This document shows, one piece after another, positions 25,711-35,127 of a stretch of DNA of 64,000 bases (position 1 is its first letter; every line of letters starts with the position of its first letter). The notes under the pieces were generated by a model that was not told where the DNA came from, did not search any database, and saw nothing but the letters and a program-made list of their open reading frames with translations. The stretch lies in the NCBI GenBank assembly GCA_023213215.1, contig CP096136.1, positions 992,001 to 1,056,000 of the forward strand, written 5' to 3'. The position numbers and the translations under genes were made by a program. The DNA is from Flavobacterium sp. JAD_PAG50586_2 (GTDB lineage: Bacteria > Bacteroidota > Bacteroidia > Flavobacteriales > Flavobacteriaceae).

Positions 25711-28110
25711 ATGCAAAAAAAATCGATTCTACTTGGATTCCTGCTTTGCTTTGCTTTCTCAAACGCGCAGAAAAAAATCAATTTTGACGAAGGCTGGAAA
25801 TTCCATTTTGGCCATGCTGCTAACCCAGACAAGGATTTCAATTACAGCACTGCTACTATTTATTCTAAATCAGGCGGCGCAGCGAAAACTGCTATTGATG
25901 CTAAATTTGTAGATACAACCTGGACAAACATCAATCTCCCTCACGATTGGGCTGTGACACTTCCGTTTGAGAATTCACCAAGTTTTGATGTAGAATCACA
26001 CGGTTACAAACCAGTGGGCGGATTTTATCCTGAAACCAGTATTGGCTGGTACCGAAAACATTTTACTGTTGACAAAGCTGATTCCAACAAACGTTTCGAA
26101 ATTCAGTTTGATGGGATTTTCCGGAATGCAACCATTTGGATTAACGGATTTTTTGTTGGGAATAATTTCAGCGGTTACGTTGGTAAATCTTATGACATTT
26201 CTGATTACCTAAATTTTGATAAGGAAAACGTAATTGTAGTCCGTGTAGACGTAACACAATATGAAGGCTGGTTTTATGAAGGCGCCGGAATTTACCGCCA
26301 TGTTTGGCTAAACACCACAAACAAAACCCATATCGTCGATGATGGTCTATTTGTACATCCGACAGTTAATGGCAAAAATGCTACGATAAACATCGAAACG
26401 GAAGTGGAAAATAAAAACCTGACCGCATCGAGTGTAGTGGTTTACTCTTACATCACTGACCAAAACGGAAAACAGATTGCTAAAACAAGTGAACAAAAAT
26501 TGTCGCTTTCAGTAAATGGAAAGCAAACCCTCAAACAGAAATTAAATATAAGTAATGCGCGTTTATGGTCGTTGGAAGATCCGTATCTGTACAAAGTAAT
26601 TTCGGTTGTTAAACAAGGAAATCAAATTATAGATAAAAAGAAAAGCAATTTCGGGATCAAAACCGTAAGATTCGATGCCACTGAAGGTTTCTTTCTAAAC
26701 GGAAAACACATCAAAATCCAAGGGACGAATAACCATCAGGATCACGCCGGAATCGGAAGCGCCTTACCGGATTATATGCAATATTACCGAATCCGGTTAT
26801 TGAAGGAAATGGGCTCGAACGCTTATCGCGCCAGCCACAACGCACCTACAAAAGAACTTTTGGAAGCCTGCGACAGTTTAGGGATGTTAGTGGTAGACGA
26901 ACAGCGTTTATTAAACAGCAGTCCTGAATACATCGATCAGTTCGAACGTCTAATCCGTCGCGACAGAAATCATCCATCCGTATTTTTGTGGTCTATCGGA
27001 AACGAAGAAGGCTGGATACAGAAAACCGAAATCGGAAAAAGAATTGCACAAACACTTTTAGCGAAACAAAAAGAATTAGATCCAACAAGAACCAGCACTT
27101 ACGCAGCTGACATGGGTAACGAATTTAACGGTGTGAACGAAGTAATTCCTATTCGCGGATTCAATTACCGTCAGTTCGCTGTCGCAGATTACCATCGGGA
27201 TCATCCTACTCAGCCATTGCTTGGAACCGAAATGGGAAGCACGGTAACCACTCGTGGTATTTACGAAAAAGATCCAATACGCGCATATGTTCCTGATCAG
27301 GATATTACCGCGCCGTGGTGGGCAAGCAAAGCCGAAGATTGGTGGAAACTGGCAGCGGAAAACAAATACTGGTTAGGCGGTTTTGTGTGGACCGGATTCG
27401 ATTATCGTGGAGAACCAACGCCTTACAAATGGCCCAACATCAGTTCTCATTTCGGAATCATGGATGTCTGCGGTTTCCCAAAAAACATCTATTACTACTA
27501 TAAAAGCTGGTGGACCAACGAAGATGTACTGCACATTTCCCCGCATTGGAACTGGCCCGAAAAAGCAGGAAAACCAATCGATGTCTGGGTTAACACCAAT
27601 GCAGATGATGTAGAGTTATTCCTTAACGGAAAAAGCTTGGGCAAAAAAACAATGCCAAGAAACAGCCACTTGAAATGGGAAGTCATATACGAGCCAGGAA
27701 CATTAGAAGCCATAGCGTATAAAAAAGGTAAAAAATTAACCTCAAAAGTAGAAACCACAGGACAAGCCACAAAAGTGATACTTTCCCCAGACCGCACAAC
27801 TATTACAGCTGACGGAAAAGATGCTGATGTCATCAATGTTTCTTTCGTCGATGTCAACGGGAAAGAAGTTCCGGATGCCAATAACATGATTTACTTTTCA
27901 ATTTCCGGTGATGCGAAAATCATTGGTGTAGGAAACGGCGATCCAAGTTCGCATGAAGCAGACAAATGTGTGGATGGCATGTGGCAAAGAAGTGCCTTCA
28001 GCGGAAAGTGCCAGGTAATCATTCAGGCTGGAAAAACGGCAGGTTCCATAAAATTAGAGGCAAAAGCAAACGGATTAATTTCTGCATCCACTACAATCAA
28101 TTTAAAATAA
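25711..28110 (+). CDS. GH2 beta-galactosidase
   Basis: A complete 799-residue glycoside hydrolase of family 2 with a signal peptide (LGFLLCFAFSNAQ). The sugar-binding domain spans about residues 20-200, a beta-sandwich about 205-315, and the TIM barrel about 320-620. WSIGNEEGW holds acid/base Glu432 and LLGTEMGS holds nucleophile Glu507. C-terminal beta-sandwich domains follow, including a DUF4982-like part and an Ig-like part (TADGKDADVINVSFVD). It would release galactose from galacto-oligosaccharides made by the two GH53 enzymes, in the periplasm or at the surface. Confidence 0.92.
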   Translation: MQKKSILLGFLLCFAFSNAQKKINFDEGWKFHFGHAANPDKDFNYSTATIYSKSGGAAKTAIDAKFVDTTWTNINLPHDWAVTLPFENSPSFDVESHGYKPVGGFYPETSIGWYRKHFTVDKADSNKRFEIQFDGIFRNATIWINGFFVGNNFSGYVGKSYDISDYLNFDKENVIVVRVDVTQYEGWFYEGAGIYRHVWLNTTNKTHIVDDGLFVHPTVNGKNATINIETEVENKNLTASSVVVYSYITDQNGKQIAKTSEQKLSLSVNGKQTLKQKLNISNARLWSLEDPYLYKVISVVKQGNQIIDKKKSNFGIKTVRFDATEGFFLNGKHIKIQGTNNHQDHAGIGSALPDYMQYYRIRLLKEMGSNAYRASHNAPTKELLEACDSLGMLVVDEQRLLNSSPEYIDQFERLIRRDRNHPSVFLWSIGNEEGWIQKTEIGKRIAQTLLAKQKELDPTRTSTYAADMGNEFNGVNEVIPIRGFNYRQFAVADYHRDHPTQPLLGTEMGSTVTTRGIYEKDPIRAYVPDQDITAPWWASKAEDWWKLAAENKYWLGGFVWTGFDYRGEPTPYKWPNISSHFGIMDVCGFPKNIYYYYKSWWTNEDVLHISPHWNWPEKAGKPIDVWVNTNADDVELFLNGKSLGKKTMPRNSHLKWEVIYEPGTLEAIAYKKGKKLTSKVETTGQATKVILSPDRTTITADGKDADVINVSFVDVNGKEVPDANNMIYFSISGDAKIIGVGNGDPSSHEADKCVDGMWQRSAFSGKCQVIIQAGKTAGSIKLEAKANGLISASTTINLK

Positions 28111-28140
28111 TTAACCGATACTGAAATAAATTCAGCATAA

Positions 28141-29310
28141 ATGAAGAAGAAATTAATTCAGCAAACGACCGAGCATTTTGAAAAGATAATCCACAAATCT
28201 CCAGACTATATTTTTCTGTCTCCAGGCAGGATCAATATTATTGGCGAACACGTGGATTATAATGATGGCTTTGTGCTTCCGGCAGCGATAAACAAATACA
28301 TCTGTTTCGCCATTTCAAAAAACGATTCTTCGGACTGTACGTTGATTGCAAAGGATTTAAACGAAGCCTACAAATTTGATTTAAAAGATGAACTGAAACC
28401 TATCGATAAAATGTGGGCTAACTACATTTTGGGCGTATTGCAGCAACTGAAGGAAAAGCATGGATTAATCCAAGGATTTACCATTGTATTCAGCAGTACG
28501 ATTCCAATGGGTGCCGGACTTTCTTCATCAGCAGCTTTGGAATGTGGCATCGGATATGCCATGAATAAATTATTTGATTTGAGTTTAACCAAAGAAGAGA
28601 TTGCATTAATCGGACAAAAATCAGAACATACTTTTGTTGGAGTGAATTGCGGAATCATGGATCAGTTTGCCTCCGTCTTCGGAAAGAAAAACAAAGTCAT
28701 AAAACTGGATTGCAACACATTGGAATACCAATATTACAATGCCAACTTTAAGAAATATTCGTTACTTTTATTAGACAGCAATGTAAAACATACACATCTA
28801 ACTTCGGGCTATAATATCAGAAGGCAGGAAGTTGAACAGGGTTTGAAAATCATCAGGGAACATTTCCCTATAGTAAAAACATTCAGGAACTGTACCGAAG
28901 AAATGATTCATGGCCTGAAGGAAAAATTAGGTGATGTTATTTTCAGGAGATGCCATTTTGTAGTAAAGGAAATCCAACGGGTCTTAGACGCCACAACAGC
29001 TTTAAACAACTCCGATTTTAAAAAATTAGGGCAACTGATGTCCGAAACACATCATGGATTGTCAAAGGAATATGAGGTCAGCTGTGATGAAATCGATTTT
29101 TTAGTCGATGCTGTTTCGAATGAAAAAACAGTTCTTGGTTCAAGAATGATGGGCGGCGGATTTGGAGGCTGCTCAATCAATTTAATCGAAAAAGGTTCAG
29201 AAAAGGAACTTGTCGAAAAGGTTTCGGAACAATACAGAGACGCTTTTGGCATCGAATTAAAAGCCTATAAAATCAAAATCTCAAAAGGAACAACGCTTTA
29301 CAAAAATTAA
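28141..29310 (+). CDS. galK: Galactokinase
   Basis: A complete 389-residue GHMP kinase that phosphorylates galactose to galactose 1-phosphate in the cytoplasm. Motifs are [18 protein letters not shown] (residues 27-44), [13 protein letters not shown] (ATP loop), [12 protein letters not shown] (catalytic Asp region) and [16 protein letters not shown]. Length is normal. It is followed by galT after 1 base; the pair carries out the first two steps of the Leloir pathway. Confidence 0.97.
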   Translation: MKKKLIQQTTEHFEKIIHKSPDYIFLSPGRINIIGEHVDYNDGFVLPAAINKYICFAISKNDSSDCTLIAKDLNEAYKFDLKDELKPIDKMWANYILGVLQQLKEKHGLIQGFTIVFSSTIPMGAGLSSSAALECGIGYAMNKLFDLSLTKEEIALIGQKSEHTFVGVNCGIMDQFASVFGKKNKVIKLDCNTLEYQYYNANFKKYSLLLLDSNVKHTHLTSGYNIRRQEVEQGLKIIREHFPIVKTFRNCTEEMIHGLKEKLGDVIFRRCHFVVKEIQRVLDATTALNNSDFKKLGQLMSETHHGLSKEYEVSCDEIDFLVDAVSNEKTVLGSRMMGGGFGGCSINLIEKGSEKELVEKVSEQYRDAFGIELKAYKIKISKGTTLYKN

Positions 29311-29311
29311 C

Positions 29312-30356
29312 ATGCAGTCATTTCACACCAACGAACATCCGCACAGAAGGCATAATCCGTTATTGGACGAATGGATTTTGGTTTCACCGCACCGCAATAA
29401 ACGTCCGTGGCAGGGACAAAATGAAAAATTACACGAAGACAATCGCCCCGAATATGACCCCGAATGTTATTTATGCCCGGAAACATCCGTTCAAACGGAA
29501 TAAAAAATCCCGAATACACCGATTGTTATGTTTTTGAAAATGATTTCTCTGCTTTACTGAAAGACGAAGTTTTTTTGAAAATACTTCATCCAACTTATTT
29601 CAATTGAAGCCTGAAAGAGGTATCAATAAAGTAGTCTGCTTTTCGCCCAAACATAATCTGACACTTCCTGAAATGGAAGTTTCCGATATTGAAAAAGTAG
29701 TCCAAACCTGGAAAGAGCAATACATCGAATTGGGAAGCCACGACTTTATCAATTATGTACAGATTTTCGAGAACAAAGGAAGCGTAATGGGTTGCAGCAA
29801 TCCACATCCACACGGACAAATCTGGGCGCAGTCTTCATTGCCAACGCAGGTAGAGAAAACGCAAAAAAACCTTCGCTCCTACTACGAAAAAAATAAGACA
29901 AGCTTACTAAAGGACTATTTAGAGCAGGAATTAAAATTTCAGGAAAGAATTGTTGCTGAAAATGAGCATTTTGCAGTCGTTGTTCCGTTTTGGGCAACCT
30001 GGCCTTATGAAACCATGATTATCAGCAAACGGCATTTTGGGAATATCATCGCCATGACAAACGACGAAACCAAAGCTTACGCTGAAATGATCAAAACGAT
30101 AACGGTCAAATACGACAATCTTTTCGAAACCTCTTTCCCCTATTCTGCCGGAATCCATCAGGCACCAACCGACAGGATTTCGCATCCTGAATGGCATTTC
30201 CACATGCATTTCTACCCACCCTTATTGCGTTCGGCCACCGTTAAGAAATTCATGGTCGGCTACGAAATGTTAGGCGAAGCACAGCGTGACATCTCACCCG
30301 AACAAAGTGCCAAAATCTTAAGAGAATTATCAACCAACCATTATAAAACCAAATAA
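29312..30356 (+). CDS. galT: Galactose-1-phosphate uridylyltransferase, two frameshifts
   Basis: About 349 residues when repaired. The enzyme transfers UMP between UDP-glucose and galactose 1-phosphate. The N-terminus ([25 protein letters not shown]) and the catalytic [11 protein letters not shown], with its active-site His, are intact, as are the C-terminal [11 protein letters not shown] motifs. A missing G near 29476-29480 and a missing T in the seven-T run at 29570-29576 shift the frame. Repair gives [20 protein letters not shown], then [18 protein letters not shown]. Both look like sequencing errors. No galE lies nearby, so the epimerase must be elsewhere. Confidence 0.92.
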
Positions 30357-30358
30357 AC

Positions 30359-32028
30359 ATGCAAACATTAGCCACCCAGGATTATATCGTCTTCTTTCTC
30401 TACTTTGTGATTATCGTAGGCTACGGCTTGTGGATTTACAACCGAAAAAAGAAAGCCGTATCTGATAGTAAGGATTATTTCCTTGCCGAAGGTTCTCTTA
30501 CGTGGTGGGCAATTGGAGCGTCATTGATAGCGAGTAATATCAGCGCGGAACAATTCATCGGAATGAGTGGCAGTGGTTTTAAAATGGGTTTGGCGATTGC
30601 GACTTATGAATGGATGTCGGCACTAACTTTGGTAATTGTCGCCGTATTCTTTATTCCGGTTTACCTGAAAAACAAAATATTTACGATGCCGCAATACTTA
30701 AACCAGCGCTATAATGGTCAGGTGGCGATGATTATGGCGGTGTTTTGGCTGTTGCTTTATGTATTGGTCAACCTGACCTCTATCCTCTATCTTGGCGCGT
30801 TGGCGATAAGCAGCATTTCGGGACTGAACCTTACTTTATGCATGGTCTTCCTTGCGGTTTTTGCCGTAATGATTACCCTTGGCGGAATGAAGGTAATTGG
30901 TTTTACCGATGTAATCCAGGTTTTCTTTTTAATTTTGGGCGGATTGGTAACTACTTATCTGGCTTTGGATTTGGTTGCGGTAGAATTTGGTTCAACAGGT
31001 GTAATCAACGGATTCAACCTGATGAAGGACAATGCGGCTGACCATTTCCATATGATTTTCGACAAAACGAATCCGAATTATATGGATTTACCGGGACTTT
31101 CTGTCCTTATTGGTGGAATGTTAATCATCAACCTGAATTATTGGGGTTGCAATCAATACATCACGCAAAGGGCTTTGGGCGCAGATATTAAAACGGCACG
31201 AAGCGGAATCTTATTTGCCGCTTTCCTAAAATTATTGATGCCTGTAATTGTGGTGATTCCCGGAATTGCAGCCTATGTTTTATACCAGAACGGACATTTC
31301 CAAACCGAAATGCTTCAGGATGGCACCTTAAATCCAGACAGGGCGTATCCGACTTTGCTGAACTTATTGCCAACAGGTTTAAAAGGACTTTCTTTTGCAG
31401 CCTTAACTGCGGCCATTGTAGCTTCGTTAGCCGGAAAAGCCAATAGTATTGCGACTATCTTTACTTTAGACGTTTACAAGAAAAAATCAATGAAAATGCC
31501 GATGAGAAAAAATTGGTCAGCGTTGGAAAACAGACTATCATAGCAGCCATGATTATTGCCGTGATTGTCGCTCCACTTTTAGGCATTGATAAAAAAGGCG
31601 GATTCCAATACATCCAGGAATATACCGGATTTGTAAGTCCTGGTATTTTCGCCATGTTTATCCTTGGTTTCTTTTGGAAAAAAACTACTTCAAATGCTGC
31701 GTTATTTGCTACTATAGGTGGATTCCTGTTTTCAATAGCTTTCAAATTCATGCCATCGGTTATTGATTTGCATTTCCTTTACGACTTTGGTTTTGCGATT
31801 CCAAATGCGGATGGGATTTATGAAATTCCGTTTATTGACCGTATGGGATTTGTATTTGCCATCTGTGTCATCGGAATGTACATCATCAGTATTTACGAAA
31901 CCAACAGAGGTGTTCAGACGAATGGTTTGGAAATCGACAAATCGATGTTTAAGATGTCCTCGGGCTTTTTGGTTGGATCGATAATCATTATCGGAATATT
32001 GGCTGCTTTGTATACGGTATTCTGGTAA
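30359..32028 (+). CDS. Sodium/solute symporter, probably galactose, frameshifted
   Basis: A 557-residue inner-membrane transporter of the SSS (SGLT-like) family with about 14 hydrophobic segments. Family features are SKDYFLAEGSLTWWAIGASL, ISAEQFIGMSGSGF, TLGGMKVIGFTDVIQ and NYWGCNQYITQRALGA. One missing A in the six-A run at 31481-31486 breaks the frame; repair gives DVYKKKINENADEKKLVSVG and joins the last four segments. Being the last gene of the galactan operon, 2 bases after galT, it most likely imports galactose with sodium. The substrate is inferred. Confidence 0.9.
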
Positions 32029-32030
32029 AA

Positions 32031-32843
32031 TCAGTGCCTATGATTCAACATCCGGCTAACGCTGGTATACAACTGCGGAAAGTTGCTTTTGAATTCCTGG
32101 GGCGTTTCAAAATAATGCTCAATGATGACTGAAACGAACTCATAAGGATTGGTGTAAGCGTAAATCCGGAAATAGTCTGAGTTGATTAATCTCTCTCTAT
32201 TCGGTTCATAATTTACCTCTTTATAAAGCTGGTTATAATGCTTTTTAAAGGTCAGCGAACTGGCGTCATTATTATTCATGCTGTGGTAATGAATAACGTG
32301 TGAGAATTCGTGGATGCCAAGATTTAGGTTGTCGTTACTGATTTCGTAGCCTTCGATAAAGTCCTTCCACGAAAATACAACGGTTTTCATTCGCGGATTG
32401 AATTCGCCTTTGTAATATTCTTCACTTTGGGTAGATAAATATTCCTGTGGATAGATAATTACCTTATCAAAAGCAGCTGTCAAATAACGGCGAATACCGA
32501 AAGTCAGCATCACATAAGTGGCTGCAATGAGCGTTTTCACTTCTTCGGTTACCGTAAAGCCATCTCTTGGGATAAACTGGTAGTTATCAACAAAACAAGC
32601 CATCCTATGATGGAAATAGATTTTCTGTTTATCAGTAAGCTCTTTATAAAACTGGAATTTCTGCCGAAGTATAAATTCCTTTTCGAGACTTATCTTCTTT
32701 GGCCTAAAATACAAATGAATATAAAGTGGCTTGTTGAACAGATAAATGGAAATATCATCAAACAGGCTCAGGAAAAACATTCCGGAATATAAGATAACGG
32801 CAATAAGCGGAAGGACAATAAGGATGAGATAAGCGAATTCCAT
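32031..32843 (-). CDS. Zinc-dependent peptidase, MtfA-like
   Basis: A 270-residue protein with an N-terminal membrane segment (about residues 5-27) and a large soluble domain. The zinc site HEFSH in NLGIHEFSHVIHYH is HExxH, and the surrounding NPYEFVSVIIEHYFETP, with a Glu downstream, fits the M90/MtfA family (glucose-regulated metallo-peptidases). The role in flavobacteria is unknown. It converges with the symporter gene (2-base gap) with no obvious terminator between them. Adding a membrane anchor to MtfA is common in Bacteroidetes. Confidence 0.8.
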   Translation of the reverse strand: MEFAYLILIVLPLIAVILYSGMFFLSLFDDISIYLFNKPLYIHLYFRPKKISLEKEFILRQKFQFYKELTDKQKIYFHHRMACFVDNYQFIPRDGFTVTEEVKTLIAATYVMLTFGIRRYLTAAFDKVIIYPQEYLSTQSEEYYKGEFNPRMKTVVFSWKDFIEGYEISNDNLNLGIHEFSHVIHYHSMNNNDASSLTFKKHYNQLYKEVNYEPNRERLINSDYFRIYAYTNPYEFVSVIIEHYFETPQEFKSNFPQLYTSVSRMLNHRH

Positions 32844-32952
32844 GCGTTAAAGATATAAAAAATGCCTAGGAATTCCTGAGCAATATGAAGTTCTGAAAGA
32901 ATCTTATTTCATGGAACGGGATTTTTTTACTTTTATCAAAACTTACAACCTA

Positions 32953-33405
32953 ATGAAAAAACTGCTATCCTTATCCATGTTATTATTTGCCTTCGCAACC
33001 ACTGCCCAAATCAAGGTTGCCAAAACGGAAACAAAAACAGTTACTATCGGTAAAGTGGGAACACCTACTTTAAGCACCGTGGAATTATCGAAGACTGGTG
33101 ACTTGGTTACCTTCAAATACCAGAATAACAATAAGCCTCAGGTAGCGGAATTCAAAACCTTCAGCTTTAAGGATATTGATGGTGCTCTGGAAGGATTTTA
33201 TGGCGTCATCATTGATGGCTTAACCAACTTACCCAAAGAAGATACCAAGATTGAATTGCCTAACGAAACCGTAAACCTTCAGTATAAAAAGGAGATGAAT
33301 ATGGCCAGCGTGAAGATGAAGATAAGTTATAACAATGGCGAAGAAGGCGGCACAACCGTATGGTTAAGCAAAAAGAACATTGATAAGTTGTTCAATAAAT
33401 TATAA
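32953..33405 (+). CDS. Small secreted protein of unknown function
   Basis: A 150-residue protein starting at 32953 with a signal peptide (LLSLSMLLFAFATTAQ). The mature part has about eight predicted strands and is Lys- and Thr-rich (TKTVTIGKVGTPTLSTVELS, then KMKISYNNGEEGGTTVWLSK). I recognise no domain. An upstream in-frame ATG at 32911 would put 14 residues before the signal and is less likely. It is a single gene with its own terminator. Confidence 0.7.
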   Translation: MKKLLSLSMLLFAFATTAQIKVAKTETKTVTIGKVGTPTLSTVELSKTGDLVTFKYQNNNKPQVAEFKTFSFKDIDGALEGFYGVIIDGLTNLPKEDTKIELPNETVNLQYKKEMNMASVKMKISYNNGEEGGTTVWLSKKNIDKLFNKL

Positions 33406-33407
33406 AT

Positions 33408-33438
33408 AAAAAACGCTAAACTTTGTTTAGCGTTTTTT
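33408..33438. terminator. Terminator between the 32953 gene and tRNA-Arg
   Basis: AAAACGCTAAAC at 33410-33421 pairs perfectly with 33425-33436, with a 3-base loop. T runs on both strands let it serve the plus-strand gene and the minus-strand tRNA. Confidence 0.88.
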
Positions 33439-33444
33439 ATTTAG

Positions 33445-33518
33445 TGACCCCGGCAGGGTTCGAACCTGCAACCATCAGAGCCGAAATCTGACATTCTATC
33501 CAGTTGAACTACGGAGCC
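33445..33518 (-). tRNA. tRNA-Arg (anticodon TCG)
   Basis: A 74-nt cloverleaf on the minus strand. The acceptor arm starts GGCTCCG and pairs with CGGGGTC. The anticodon stem TCAGA/TCTGA encloses TTTCGGC, giving anticodon TCG (reads CGA). The T arm is GCAGG TTCGAAC CTGC with the usual TTCGA. CCA is not encoded. Confidence 0.93.
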
Positions 33519-33525
33519 GTTTATA

Positions 33526-33975
33526 TTATACTAAAAGTTTCTTAACAATAGTCGAAATCGTTTTGCCTTCTGCCGATCCACCAATTTGTGCGGAGGCTAA
33601 TCCCATCACCTTACCCATCGAAGCAATTCCCGAAGCTCCGGTTTCTGCTATGATTTTAGAAACGATGGCTTCTACTTCAGCCTCAGAAAGCTGTGCCGGA
33701 AGGAATTTTTCGATGATAGCTATTTGCGCCAATTCCGGTTCCGCTAAGTCAGGACGGTTTTGTGTGGTAAATATAGATGCACTGTCCTTACGCATCTTAA
33801 CCAGCTTCTGCAATATCTTGATTTCTTCGTCTTCCGTGATTTCTTCTTTAGAACCCGATGAAGTCTGCGCCAGTAAAAGTTCCGATTTGATAGCTCTCAA
33901 GGCTTCCAACGCAACGGTATCTTTCGCACGCATGGCATCCTTCATTTCGTCCATTATTCTAGTTGATAAGCTCAT
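33526..33975 (-). CDS. GatB/YqeY-domain protein
   Basis: A complete 149-residue cytoplasmic protein of the YqeY family, which shares the tRNA-binding tail domain of GatB amidotransferase. Typical features are MKDAMRAKDTVALEALRAIK, EEITEDEEIKILQKLVKMRK, EKFLPAQLSE and IASMGKVMGLASAQIGG. Its function is not defined. It lies downstream of ftsZ on the same strand, a common flavobacterial neighbour, but about 1.1 kb of other sequence and a membrane-protein gene separate them here. Confidence 0.9.
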   Translation of the reverse strand: MSLSTRIMDEMKDAMRAKDTVALEALRAIKSELLLAQTSSGSKEEITEDEEIKILQKLVKMRKDSASIFTTQNRPDLAEPELAQIAIIEKFLPAQLSEAEVEAIVSKIIAETGASGIASMGKVMGLASAQIGGSAEGKTISTIVKKLLV

Positions 33976-34137
33976 CTTTTTGTGTATTTGTTTGTGCTGT
34001 TAAAGAGTTGCGAAGGTAAAAAAATAAACAGATGTTCCAACACGAATATGAAGCCATTACCTTTTATTTTTAGGAGCAGCAGCTTTATGCTTCTATAGAA
34101 CTATCGTCCCGCTATCCGTTCCAATCTGTCATTGCGA

Positions 34138-34173
34138 ATTTGATATTAAGAGGAGAATGTCCAGTGGACATTC
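34138..34173. repeat. Short structured repeat, copy 1
   Basis: An 18-base head (34138-34155, ATTTGATATTAAGAGGAG) identical to the one at 35051-35068 is followed by a hairpin (GAATGTCC, loop AGT, GGACATTC). The flanking TGTCATTGCGA and GAAGCAATCTC look like halves of a separate common Bacteroidetes repeat. The rest of the 33976-34293 gap is AT-rich with no gene seen. Confidence 0.65.
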
Positions 34174-34293
34174 GGTTATAGAAGCAATCTCAGCTCGTTT
34201 ATACTTACGCAATGCCAGGATTTCCACTACTATCGGGGCTAGCGAGAATTTTTGTTATTCTAAGAAAAAGAATCTCAGTAATAACTACTGTTG

Positions 34294-34725
34294 TTACGCG
34301 GATTCCAAGTCCACGTCATGGGGTTTTAAATTTTTCCATTCACTATTTATCTTTTTCATATAGTAAACAAATATGATTAGCGGAATGATTTCAAAGCGAA
34401 AATTAAAATTTCCATTATAAATATCCATAACAAAAGAAACTATACACAAAACTATTCCTAAAATTGAATTTGCGATAGCAAATTTTATCGCATTGTCTTT
34501 TTCAAACCATAATAAGACAGCACTGATAAAATTCATAAAAAAAATGGCGCTGACAAGCAACAGAACATAAGGATAGTTATTATCCGCATTAAAACCAAAA
34601 ACTACCAAATTAGGTTTCAGCCCTTTCAGATAAAAGCCAATAGCTACTAAATTTGAAACTATTGCAAACGCTAGAAAAATAATAAATAATTTTATCCACC
34701 ATGGTAATAATTCTCTTCTCCTCAT
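34294..34725 (-). CDS. Membrane protein of unknown function
   Basis: A 143-residue protein with four hydrophobic segments (about residues 11-33, 50-70, 80-98 and 108-126) and short charged ends (MRRRELLPWW, and KINSEWKNLKPHDVDLESA). No family is recognised. It is isolated, with repeat-rich intergenic DNA on both sides, and might have arrived separately from its neighbours, though base composition looks ordinary. Confidence 0.6.
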   Translation of the reverse strand: MRRRELLPWWIKLFIIFLAFAIVSNLVAIGFYLKGLKPNLVVFGFNADNNYPYVLLLVSAIFFMNFISAVLLWFEKDNAIKFAIANSILGIVLCIVSFVMDIYNGNFNFRFEIIPLIIFVYYMKKINSEWKNLKPHDVDLESA

Positions 34726-34873
34726 ATATTTTCGAAACTTAAAAATATTTTTTCTTCAACTCAGATCGTGTGAATTTGCAATCCGTACCCGCAATGTAAT
34801 ATCTAATCCAAAGCATAAATATAGCAAAAGTTTGTTTTACACTCAAAAGGATAATGACTTCGCAGAACGTAAA

Positions 34874-34976
34874 TTTTAACATTTTTGTGTGCAAACCTTT
34901 CCAAAAAAGAAAAATTGCCACACTTTTTGTGGCAAACTTATCTAAACAAATCACTTTGCACACAAAAATGTTAAAA
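34874..34976. repeat. Perfect 22-bp inverted repeat with inner hairpin
   Basis: The arms at 34874-34895 (TTTTAACATTTT...) and 34955-34976 are perfect reverse complements separated by 59 bases. Inside, TTGCCACA (34915-34922) pairs perfectly with TGTGGCAA (34928-34935). It could be a small non-autonomous element or a structured RNA. The right arm overlaps the T run of the ftsZ terminator. The rest of the 34726-35110 gap holds that terminator and repeat copy 2. Confidence 0.6.
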
Positions 34977-35010
34977 AAATAACCCGAGATCGTATTGATT
35001 CTCGGGTTAT
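34972..35010 (-). terminator. Terminator after ftsZ
   Basis: ATAACCCGAGA at 34979-34989 pairs with 35000-35010 (11 bp). On the minus strand it is followed by a run of T. It ends the dcw operon. Confidence 0.85.
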
Positions 35011-35033
35011 AAATTTTAAACTTATCTAAATAA

Positions 35034-35127
35034 TTAATCTACATTATCGTATTTGATATTAAGAGGAGGAAGCCCAGTGGGCTTCAGGTTCATGAGCTTT
35101 AGCTCATCTCTTAATCAACATTATCGT
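35034..35127. repeat. Structured repeat, copy 2, inserted at the ftsZ stop with target duplication
   Basis: The 17-base sequence TTAATCWACATTATCGT occurs at 35034-35050 and 35111-35127 with one mismatch. The right copy is the end of ftsZ (DNVD and stop). The 60 bases between hold the 18-base head shared with copy 1, a hairpin GAAGCCC-AGT-GGGCTTC (35069-35085) and a second hairpin ATGAGCT-TT-AGCTCAT. Outer ATTAAGAG and CTCTTAAT are complementary, so the whole can fold as a closed multi-arm structure. Confidence 0.7.

Noticed and set aside
34739..34963. Possible 74-codon gene on the minus strand
   Set aside because: It starts with GTG, runs through the inverted repeat, has no recognisable domain, and its composition follows the underlying non-coding AT-rich sequence.
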